Shown here in pieces: positions 1 to 7,366 of a DNA stretch of 64,000 nucleotides. The DNA is taken from positions 10,753 through 74,752 of the forward strand of contig NZ_JBHOQV010000073.1 in assembly GCF_042408735.1 (NCBI RefSeq), given 5' to 3'. The DNA is from Thermogemmatispora sp042408735. Lineage in GTDB: Bacteria; Chloroflexota; Ktedonobacteria; Ktedonobacterales; Ktedonobacteraceae. The notes under the pieces are model-generated. The model was not told where the DNA came from. It searched no databases and saw nothing but the letters and a program-made list of their open reading frames with translations. Position 1 is the first letter of the stretch. Every line of letters begins with the position of its first letter. A program made the position numbers and the translations under genes.

Positions 1-1
1 T

Positions 2-406
2 GACAGCCACCGGACTGCAACGACTGCAACCTGGCTTGTCTCGTCCTGGCAGCTCACCCAGAGCGCCATGCCAGTCCTCAATACGAGCTATGCCTATCGC
101 TTCGTCGCCAGTCCTGCTGCCTCCTCTGAAAGCTCCTCATCGCCGGGCTTCCAGACGACCTGCAGTTTTAATCGCCTGCAGGCGGGCGAGAGGCTCCTTG
201 TAACCTTCCCTCTGGTCGACCGGCAGGCGCTTCCCTCAAGCCTGCTGTTGCGTATCTGGTCCTATCGTAATGTCTTCTATACGCCAGTCTATGGCCCTCT
301 GCATTTAGAAACCGCTATATCGAAAGAGATGGATTTGCATCTCTTACAGACGGAGGCGGGTCTGAATCAAGTCCGGCTTTCGGTGAGCGGCGATGCGCGG
401 GGATGA
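2..406 (+). CDS. 3' end of an unidentified protein (truncated by window edge)
   Basis: The reading frame is open from the first base, so the gene starts upstream of the window. The last 134 codons are visible and stop with TGA at 404-406. An internal ATG at 68 exists but has no convincing ribosome binding site, so a partial gene is more likely than a short one starting there. The visible part has a beta-rich feel with hydrophobic strand-like stretches and a YRNVFYTPVYGP segment, and no transmembrane helix. I do not recognise a family. It could be the soluble C-terminal domain of a membrane or secreted protein. Confidence 0.5.
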   Translation, partial: DSHRTATTATWLVSSWQLTQSAMPVLNTSYAYRFVASPAASSESSSSPGFQTTCSFNRLQAGERLLVTFPLVDRQALPSSLLLRIWSYRNVFYTPVYGPLHLETAISKEMDLHLLQTEAGLNQVRLSVSGDARG

Positions 407-725
407 CGGAGCGGGAAGGGAGGCCGCCTCCTCTAGGGAGGCTGGGCCGGGAAAGAAGTGCTTGTGGCTGATTGCTAGCTGCCGGGAGGCGGAGAAAGCG
501 GCGCTCAGTCGCTGAATCAGGGGAGCTGACCCTGGTGCTTCCGCCTCCTGGCTGTTACAATGATGTCAGCGAAGGAGCGGCAAAAGGGACCTCTCGTTCT
601 CTTACACCGTCCTCGGCGTCGGCTGAGCAGGAGCGCTGTCCAGGCAGGGCGGCCCAGGGTCGCGCCCGAGGGGGCAAAGAAACAAGGTGGGGCCTGCAAC
701 GCATCTCGCACCTGGCACCGAAGAC
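407..725. other. Intergenic stretch with a possible extended -10 promoter
   Basis: There is no supportable gene in this stretch; the short open frames on both strands are GC-rich noise. The one signal is TGTTACAAT at 553-561, an extended -10 element of the kind seen elsewhere in this window, which could drive the membrane-protein gene that follows. The -35 position (533-538, TGGTGC) is a poor match. Confidence 0.35.
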
Positions 726-1169
726 ATGGAAAAAAAGAAACGTCGTCTACAATGGCTCCCTCCCTGGGAGATGCCGGAGGACCCGATCAAGGCCTTCTTC
801 TGGTTTCTCTACTGGCTACTGCGGGTAGTGGTCCGCTTCTACTGGCTGCCCTTGCTGGTGGGCGTCGGCTATGGGATCGCGCTTAATGGACTGATCGGAG
901 CCAGCATCACCCTTATGCTTGGTCTGGCGCTCTGGGTGGTGCTCTTTGGCGTCCTCAAAATCGTAGAGCTACTCCGTGGGGTTGCAAACGTCCTTGCCAC
1001 AGTCGAGCAGCTTCAGCGAGAGCTGACCTTCTTGGACAACGACCCCCTCGCCACCCAGCCCGGCCAGAGAGAGCCAGCCGAGCAGGCAGAGCCGCGCATC
1101 GTCGAGGGCACCATTGTCTACCTGGATGAGAAGCGACACGAGAGAGGGGAGCGCTCAGGGAGCGACTAG
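726..1169 (+). CDS. Small membrane protein with two predicted transmembrane helices
   Basis: The 147-residue product starts with a positively charged MEKKKRR segment, then carries two hydrophobic stretches (about residues 24-41 and 45-76, the second long enough for one or two passes), then a helical, Glu-rich soluble tail of about 70 residues. The tail ends with a highly charged segment. A GTG at 687 in the same frame would add 13 residues; the ATG at 726 is preferred because the lysine-rich start suits a membrane protein, but neither has a clear Shine-Dalgarno sequence. No family is recognised. The positive-inside rule suggests that both ends lie in the cytoplasm. The convergent neighbour is manA. 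Confidence 0.6.
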   Translation: MEKKKRRLQWLPPWEMPEDPIKAFFWFLYWLLRVVVRFYWLPLLVGVGYGIALNGLIGASITLMLGLALWVVLFGVLKIVELLRGVANVLATVEQLQRELTFLDNDPLATQPGQREPAEQAEPRIVEGTIVYLDEKRHERGERSGSD

Positions 1170-1284
1170 AGATCGCTTCCCGGCGGGGCAGGTGGTCACC
1201 CAGCCCCAGCCTGAACCAGCGACGATCCTGTTCCCCTTCGCCAGAGCCTGGGCGCCAGGCCTGCCGTTGAGTGGCCCTGCTCGC

Positions 1285-2319
1285 TCAAGCCAGCCCGGCA
1301 TTGGCCTTCTTCCAGGCCAGCCAGGCGGCGTCATCGGGAGCCGGCACGTAGGAGCGCAAGAGCAAACCGTGGCCTGCAAGGCGGTAGGGACCAAGAGCGG
1401 CGGGCAGTACCATACTCTGACCACGTGCAAGGCTGAGGCGATGCTGCAGCGAAGGACCATAGTTGATCGTGACCTCCGCTCCCAGCGACGAAAGGATCTG
1501 GCAGCTACCAGCCACCTGATCGTGAACCTCTCCCTTGAGGACCAGCTCACGCAACACAAAGTAGCGGCAAGCCACCAGACAGCGCTCCTCATAGCCTGGT
1601 CCAGCGGCCAGAGCTACCGGGCGAACCTTAATGCGCGCTGAAGGCTCATAGCGTGCCACCGCTAGTGCTCGGTCAACGTGCAGCTCGCGTGGTCTCCCTT
1701 CGGCGGTCAGGCGACCATAGTCATACATACGGTAGGTAATATCGGAGTACTCCTGAAGCTCGTAGAGGAGGATGCCCGCCCCGATGGCATGCACCGTACC
1801 GGCGGGAACGAAAATCACGTCTCCCGCCTGGACCACCTCTTCGTGGAGGAGCTGCTCAAGCTGCACCTTCTCGATAGCGGCGGCCACCGCGGAGCGGCTT
1901 GTGGGAGCGGCGAAGCCGTGAACGATGGTTGCCCCTGGCTCTGCGGCCAGAATATACCAGCACTCTGTTTTACCTAACTTGCCGCCCTCGTGCTGGGAGG
2001 CATAAGAGTCATCGGGATGCACCTGGACAGACAGCTTCTGATGAGCATCAATGAACTTGGCCAGGAGCGGGAAGCGGGGACCAAAGATCGCCTCGGCCTG
2101 TGGGCCGAGCAGGGAGGTACCGAGTTCCTTCACCAACTGACCCAACGTTTTGCCCGTATAGGGGGCATTCTGAGCCAGGGTATTGACCTCAGTCTCCCAG
2201 GCTTCACCGATCAGCTTCGCGGGCGGCAGCTTTTTCCAGCCATCCTCTTCCAGGCGCCGCCCCCCCCAAATCGTCTCGTGAAGCGAAGCCTCCAACAGGA
2301 TCGGATGAAGGGTCTCCAC
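1285..2319 (-). CDS. manA: Mannose-6-phosphate isomerase, class I type
   Basis: This enzyme interconverts mannose 6-phosphate and fructose 6-phosphate in the cytosol, feeding GDP-mannose synthesis or mannose catabolism. The 344-residue product has the short (Bacillus-like) type I architecture. The zinc ligands are visible: Gln99 and His101 in VQVHPDD, Glu119 in KTECWYIL, and His177 in PAGTVHAIG. The N-terminal WGG motif (residues 18-20) and the ELQEYSDITYRMYDYGR block are also family hallmarks. The C-terminal third is the usual cupin-like domain and is less conserved. The gene stands alone on the minus strand, upstream of no obvious partner. Family assignment is firm; physiological direction cannot be read from the sequence. 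Confidence 0.93.
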   Translation of the reverse strand: METLHPILLEASLHETIWGGRRLEEDGWKKLPPAKLIGEAWETEVNTLAQNAPYTGKTLGQLVKELGTSLLGPQAEAIFGPRFPLLAKFIDAHQKLSVQVHPDDSYASQHEGGKLGKTECWYILAAEPGATIVHGFAAPTSRSAVAAAIEKVQLEQLLHEEVVQAGDVIFVPAGTVHAIGAGILLYELQEYSDITYRMYDYGRLTAEGRPRELHVDRALAVARYEPSARIKVRPVALAAGPGYEERCLVACRYFVLRELVLKGEVHDQVAGSCQILSSLGAEVTINYGPSLQHRLSLARGQSMVLPAALGPYRLAGHGLLLRSYVPAPDDAAWLAWKKANAGLA

Positions 2320-2614
2320 AGGACAAACTCCTCTTCAGATCAGCGTAAGGCGCTCGTAGCCTTGTACGTGAGCAACGGCGCGTCGCTGTCAAGGGTAGCA
2401 CCGCCGCAGTTGGCTGTCAAGGCAGAAGCCAGGCCCCGTGAGCCTTGTGAAGGAGCCTGATGCGCCAGGCAGAACCCGCCCTTGCCCTGGACCAGGGAGC
2501 GCCACAGTTCTGAAAGAGGCGCTCGACCAGCACGGCTCTGGTCTGCTTTTTGATCTGCAGCGCCCGCCGACCGTTGATCTTCTACTCGTAATGCCCGTGT
2601 ACCTCAATTTGTCT

Positions 2615-3292
2615 TCAAATATCGGGCATCTCGGACCAGCGTTTCAGATAGCGTGTGATCGCCTCGATGGCAGGCTCCTCGTAGCCACGCATCAAATGGC
2701 GAGCGCCGGTAATCACCTTAATCCCCTTGGGTCCCTTGAGCTGTTCGACGAACGGCTCCAGTTTGTAAAGCGGGCAGACCTCATCGAACTCGCCGGTCAC
2801 AAAGAGCTTCGGGCGCTCGAACTGGCGGGGGAGACCGCCGATCGCGCGGAAGAGCGGCAGGCTGATCGCTACCACCGTACGGATACGGGGATCGTAGGGA
2901 GCGTACTGCAGAGCGATATAGGCGCCGAAAGCGTGGCCGATCACGCAGAGCTTGGCCGGATTGACCCCGGGCTGAGCAAGAATGAAGTCGACGGCGCCGG
3001 CCAGATCCAGGGGCTCCAGGCGGCCATCGGTCTGCTGCCCCTGGCTACGGCCAACGCCACGGAAATTGAAGCGCAGAGCGATCATACCCTGTTCGGCCAG
3101 GCGGCGCGCCAGGAGCAAGGTCAGCACATCCTGCATATCGCTGCTGGCCGGCTGGGGATGGCAGAGCACAGCGGCGGGGGCCTGACGAGCCTGGCCGGGA
3201 TAATGGAGAATGCCCTCTAGCATGAAGGAGGGCTGTCCCTTGCTGGGGAAGATCACGCTGCGCTCGGTCGGTGCGGAGGAGGATATGGCCAT
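2615..3292 (-). CDS. Alpha/beta-hydrolase-fold protein lacking the nucleophile serine
   Basis: The 225-residue product has the alpha/beta hydrolase fold of the COG2945-like group: an HPQP oxyanion-type segment (45-48), a RGVGRSQG loop (78-85), and a nucleophile-elbow position near 119-123. The elbow reads GHAFG, so the catalytic Ser of GxSxG is Ala121. The acid (FDEVCPL) and the histidine (GARHLMRG) regions are still present. The family normally hydrolyses esters or acts on dipeptide-like substrates; this copy may be inactive, may bind ligand only, or may use another residue. The start ATG is preceded by AAGGGGAG at good spacing. It follows manA upstream on the same strand but 295 bases apart, so co-transcription is uncertain. 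Confidence 0.8.
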   Translation of the reverse strand: MAISSSAPTERSVIFPSKGQPSFMLEGILHYPGQARQAPAAVLCHPQPASSDMQDVLTLLLARRLAEQGMIALRFNFRGVGRSQGQQTDGRLEPLDLAGAVDFILAQPGVNPAKLCVIGHAFGAYIALQYAPYDPRIRTVVAISLPLFRAIGGLPRQFERPKLFVTGEFDEVCPLYKLEPFVEQLKGPKGIKVITGARHLMRGYEEPAIEAITRYLKRWSEMPDI

Positions 3293-4449
3293 AGGCTCCC
3301 CTTCAAGACTCGCTAGATGTTTCTCGCGCCTGGATGGGCGCTTTTATCTTAGCGCAGGCTGGGCGGCGCGTCAACTGCAAAACCTGGAAATCCTCTCTCT
3401 CTATGGATTTTGCTCGCGTCGCCAGGCCCGGCTCATCTCGCCCCGATCCCCAGCCGGCCCGAGCAGGCAGTGCTTGGCCTTTTCCGCTGCCGGCCCGCCG
3501 ACCCTCTGTCCCTCAACCAGTTCATCCCTGCAGGGGTGACCCAGGGCCACCCGAGCCGGAAGCTGCTCCGTCTGGGTCAACGGCGCTCCCGGCTGGGGGT
3601 GCTGAAACTAACAAGCAGACGAGCAAAGTGATGAAGACACCATGACACTTATTGGATGAAGGGATAGTCTTCCATCTGCTTCTGTATAACATGACAAGAA
3701 CATTTGTTAGAACTTTCTTTGCAGATCCATCCGGGGATATTACACTGGATCGTGCAGACAAATGTTGAACTTTCTCGTGCTCAGGTGGATGATGAAAAAT
3801 TCATCTCTGATGTGTTGACACTGCTTGCTTTATGTGCTAGCGTTTAATATGATGGGGCAAGCAGGTATGGCGCTGTTGCCAGGACCCGTGGAGAGCAGCA
3901 TGGGTCCAGCTCCACAGGGCTCTGGGATATGGCAGCCAGGCCGAGGACGAGGAGCCACCATACGCGGGTAGGTGCGGGGCTTCCGTCCGCATTTCACGTC
4001 GCTTTGTTTGGCTAGCTGAATCGGCGGTGAGAAGGAAGAGAATTGCAACTCTAGGTTATTTACTCTGTTTGCTCTGTGCTCTTGCTCATGCGCGCTGCCT
4101 TATCTTAAGAGGGGAGCAGAGATAGTGGTGGCGGTGCATGAGTCCTAAGTCCTCGCCCCGTGCCCGGGGAGCTGCTCGTTTGCCCTGTCGTCAGGGGTCG
4201 TCAGTGGCCAGGGTCTACGGTCTATGACAACTGATCCTGCCTGGTAAAAAAGGGTGGTGAGCCAGCCGACGCGCTCACAGCGGCGCGTGCGCTCATCCCG
4301 GGCAGCGAACCTGGAGGTCTCTTACACAGATACCTCTGCACCTCTGTCACACCTCTTCACGTAGGGCTGTTTTTGTTCCTGTGAAGCTCAGGTGTGGAAG
4401 GTAAAATGTGCTTTCGTTGTGATAGTGAAGCGTAGAGGCAGGAGCACTT
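3293..4449. other. Gene-poor gap of about 1.15 kb
   Basis: There is no credible coding sequence on either strand. The middle part (about 3620-4080) is distinctly richer in A and T than the neighbourhood, as expected for promoters or decayed insertion DNA. The hydrolase promoter must lie at the left edge and the promoter for the receiver-GGDEF gene at the right edge. A segment at 3911-3998 resembles parts of the cyclic-di-GMP-I riboswitch but lacks its core (see rejected items). No repeat, tRNA or terminator was identified. Confidence 0.5.
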
Positions 4450-5535
4450 ATGGGCAATGTATTGGTCGTTGAGGACAACAGTCTGATCTCTCGCATCCTT
4501 CAGAAGCCTCTGGAAAGAGATGGAGATCATACGCTCACTGTCCTTCACGGCGAGGATGCTGTCCAGTTTGCGCTGCGCAAGATGCCGCAGCTCGTCGTCC
4601 TCAACATGGCGAGCGCCGGTGGTGACGGCGAGCAATTCATTCAGCGCTTGCGCACGCATGCGCGGACCATGTATATCCCTATCATTGTCGTCAGTGCCGC
4701 AAGCGACCCCGGCGCTAAGGTGCGAGCTTTCCGCATGGGCGTGGACGATTATATTGCCATGCCCTTCGACTCCGAAGAGCTACTGGAGCGCGTACGCACG
4801 CAGCTACGGCATGTCCAGCAGGTCATGTTATCGAGGCTGATCGATCTACCTGGGGCTTTCCAGGTGGAGATGACTATCAAGTGCAGGCTGGCTAGCCAGG
4901 AACCGTGGAGCCTCCTCTACCTCGACCTCGATAATTTTAAAGCCTTTAACGATACCTATGGCTTCCTGGCTGGCAATGAGATGATCCGCCTGGTGGGGCG
5001 CATCTGCTGCCGCGTCGTCTCTGAGCATGGTAACCTGGAGGATTTTGTCGGCCATGTGGGTGGGGATGACTTTGTAGTGGTCACGACGCCCGATCGCGCG
5101 CGCCTGCTCAGTTGCCGTATCATTGCCGCCTACAAGGAGCTGAGTCAGCCCTTCTATCGGCCTGAGGACTTGAAGCGCGGTACCATCAGCGGGGTTGATC
5201 GCAAGGGGCGTCCCTATCAGTTTCCGCTTGTCTCTCTCTCGATTGGCATCGTCAACAACCTCTCCTATCTTGCCCACAACCTCCAGGAGATCAGCTATCT
5301 GGTCGCTGAGGCCAAGCGCAACGCCAAGCGCTCCAGCGATAATATTTACTATATTTCGTCCCGTAGCGTGGCCGACTGTTTCGAGCAGCCCCTAATCTCC
5401 CCGCTGCCGCTTTCGACCGGTGCCGGTTTCCTTCCCCTGTCGGCTCTCGGCTGGGAAGTGAACAGGCGCGAGCTGGTCCATGCTTTCTGTGGCGAGGAGG
5501 CCCGCAGTGACTATGAGGTACGCTTGCGGCCCTAG
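4450..5535 (+). CDS. Degenerate receiver domain fused to a GGDEF-type domain
   Basis: The 361-residue protein has an N-terminal receiver (about 1-120), a short linker, and a GGDEF-fold domain (about 130-310) plus a proline/leucine-rich tail. The receiver keeps the acidic pair Glu8-Asp9, but the phospho-acceptor position is Asn52 (VVLNMA) and the conserved lysine is Met104 (AMPF), so aspartyl phosphorylation is unlikely. The GGDEF signature reads GGDDF (204-208) in a VGHVGGDDF context, and no RxxD inhibitory site is visible just upstream, so diguanylate cyclase activity is uncertain; this variant is often regulatory. An AGGAGC ribosome binding site precedes the ATG. No partner kinase lies nearby. 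Confidence 0.85.
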   Translation: MGNVLVVEDNSLISRILQKPLERDGDHTLTVLHGEDAVQFALRKMPQLVVLNMASAGGDGEQFIQRLRTHARTMYIPIIVVSAASDPGAKVRAFRMGVDDYIAMPFDSEELLERVRTQLRHVQQVMLSRLIDLPGAFQVEMTIKCRLASQEPWSLLYLDLDNFKAFNDTYGFLAGNEMIRLVGRICCRVVSEHGNLEDFVGHVGGDDFVVVTTPDRARLLSCRIIAAYKELSQPFYRPEDLKRGTISGVDRKGRPYQFPLVSLSIGIVNNLSYLAHNLQEISYLVAEAKRNAKRSSDNIYYISSRSVADCFEQPLISPLPLSTGAGFLPLSALGWEVNRRELVHAFCGEEARSDYEVRLRP

Positions 5536-5761
5536 CCAGCTCGCTAGGAGTGAAGGCCAGAAACGGGCTGACTGCCTCTGCTCTGCCTCGCTCCTGGCCG
5601 CGGCCTCCTCTTTGTGCTATGCTTTCTTATGGATGAAATCTGCCAGCGGGTGATGGGAGGCGCTGAGCGTCCAGTGAGAGCCTGATCTCAGCGGTTGAGA
5701 TCTTCCTTCCCAGACATCCGCTGCGCTCAGCGACAAGAAAGGATGGCTGGATGCTTCTGGT

Positions 5762-6154
5762 ATGAGTCAGTCGGACGAGCCAGTGGAGGCTGAGCGCCAG
5801 CGTCAGGCGCTCCGTGAAAATGCGCGGCGCATTATGCGCGAGAGCGATCTGCCCTCGCTCTTGCGTCGTCTTGATCGCGAGCTGCTCAAGGGGCGGGGGC
5901 GCTTTGAAGAATACGATACCCTGGTCCTTCTTAAATGGGGTTCGGGTTATACAGGACGCCATATCTGGGTCGAAGTGGTCGACGACACTATCCGCTTTCG
6001 TCTCACCCCTCATCGCATTTGTCCTACGCAGGTGCCCCTCTGTGATGGCGAATACCATATCTTTACGCCGGCCATGTGGCGTGATCGCGCTTTGCTCTGG
6101 TCTGAGCTGCAGAAATACTATGCCAAACCGGTAGCCGAAAGCTCCAGCGACTGA
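5762..6154 (+). CDS. Unknown 130-residue soluble protein
   Basis: This is a complete open frame with good GC-rich third positions. The N-terminal half is a charged helix rich in Arg and Glu (residues 5-48). The C-terminal half contains aromatic residues and strand-like segments (YDTLVLLKWGSG, HIWVEVVDDTIRFRLTPHRICP, YHIFTPAMWRDRALLW). No signal peptide or membrane helix is present. I do not recognise a family. It lies 226 bases after the receiver-GGDEF gene and could be co-transcribed, but nothing ties their functions together. Confidence 0.6.
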   Translation: MSQSDEPVEAERQRQALRENARRIMRESDLPSLLRRLDRELLKGRGRFEEYDTLVLLKWGSGYTGRHIWVEVVDDTIRFRLTPHRICPTQVPLCDGEYHIFTPAMWRDRALLWSELQKYYAKPVAESSSD

Positions 6155-6324
6155 CCAGGGAGCTGTGGTCTCACGCGCTGACTCAGCGCGTCATTGCCAG
6201 TGAAGAGGGGCGAGCCAGGGCCGGCCTCCTATCAGATTGAGCCTTCCGGATGCCGCCGGTCTTCCTCCTCGGTGAGGGCTGCGCTTCCTCCGGCGAGGCG
6301 AGAAGAGGGAGGCCTTGGGGAGGG

Positions 6325-6978
6325 TCAGGGCTGTTCCAGAGCCAGCATCTGAACGAGCGCGGCCTGATGCAGTTGAAGGCTAAAATTCTGGTAGCCTGGC
6401 TGGGCGTAGAACTCCTCCTGCTCGACCTCACTGGCCCAGGTCAGAAGATTGAGGAAGACCGTCCCCCAACGATAGGCTGGTTCCTGGCTCTCGTCCTCCT
6501 TGTTCCCTCCCCCTTGAGGCCGGGCCTCCTCCTGTCCACGGGCCAGAAAGGCTGAGGCCATCAGCAGCTCCGCCGCCTGCCGATGAAGGCTTTCTAGCCA
6601 GTGCTGCTCAATGGCCTCGCTCTGCTCGGGACGAACCCGGGCCAGCAGGGCCACGGCCAGCGTCGGGCTGACCGCCGGTCGCACATAGCCCCAAATATAG
6701 TGCATGGCCCACTGCTCAGGCACGTCCATCAACTGAGCGCCGGCCATCTCCTGCAGAAGGCGGGCGGGGCTGCAGCGATCACGCACCTTACGCCAGACGT
6801 CCTCGTTCTCCCAGGTGGTAAGCAGCAGGTGGTAGCGCCTGTCTCGACTGGTATAGCTGCGCACGTTTAACAGGCCGGGAGTTGGGCGCAGGGCCTCGGT
6901 CACCTGGCGCACCTGGGTCTGTGCATCGATCTCGTAGGCCGGCCTGATGTGGGCCAGGGTAGTAATCAATAGCTCCAT
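6325..6978 (-). CDS. Unknown protein with possible dimeric alpha/beta-barrel N-terminus
   Basis: The 217-residue product begins MELLITTLAHIRPAYE and continues with a segment (about 1-70) that fits the small ferredoxin-like fold of antibiotic-biosynthesis-monooxygenase-type domains: a strand, a helix, then GLLNVRSYTSRDRRYHLLLTTWENEDVW, where the last strand ends in the common TTWEN-type pattern. Residues 70-217 are helical and not recognised. The assignment rests on pattern only. It is a lone minus-strand gene and its role is unknown. Confidence 0.5.
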   Translation of the reverse strand: MELLITTLAHIRPAYEIDAQTQVRQVTEALRPTPGLLNVRSYTSRDRRYHLLLTTWENEDVWRKVRDRCSPARLLQEMAGAQLMDVPEQWAMHYIWGYVRPAVSPTLAVALLARVRPEQSEAIEQHWLESLHRQAAELLMASAFLARGQEEARPQGGGNKEDESQEPAYRWGTVFLNLLTWASEVEQEEFYAQPGYQNFSLQLHQAALVQMLALEQP

Positions 6979-7366
6979 TGCTCAGCTCTCCACTTGTCCG
7001 AAATACCTGTCTGAACTGCTCTCCTACCTTCCCTTCACTCTCCCTCTCACTCTATCTTCTTCTCCTCTTTTTATTTTTGTGGGTTCTGGCAATTTTGATC
7101 AGACCTGAAAGACGCCTTTCAATCCGGTCTACCTGGAGGAATCGAGGCATGACGGCGAGCGCTTGTCTTGGGAGACAAGGCTGCACCATGCCACGCCACG
7201 CCGGTTGTCTGGGGGAGGAGGGAGAACAGCGGGCGGGCGAAGCAGGAGAGAGGGAGAGGGGGCGGTGCCCTGGCTCGATTGAAGAGGGCTTACCGCCCCT
7301 ATGCTCTCTTATCTGGCAGCCGAAGAGGGAAAGGGCTGAGGCCCTTGCTCGAGTGCTGATCTGCTC
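6979..7366. other. Intergenic, pyrimidine-rich
   Basis: No gene is supported here. The stretch 7020-7080 is strongly biased to C and T on the plus strand and forms low-complexity open frames. The rest is GC-rich without repeats or hairpins that I can defend. Confidence 0.4.

Noticed and set aside
2320..2614. Short open frames between manA and the hydrolase gene
   Set aside because: Composition is like shadow frames, and there is no ribosome binding site or conserved motif.
3911..3998. Resemblance to a cyclic-di-GMP-I riboswitch upstream of the GGDEF gene (CACAGGGC, GGACG-AGCC, GGGTAGGTGCGGGG)
   Set aside because: The GNRA hairpin and the GGGACGCAAAGCC core are missing, helices do not form in the expected order, and it is 450 bases from the gene.
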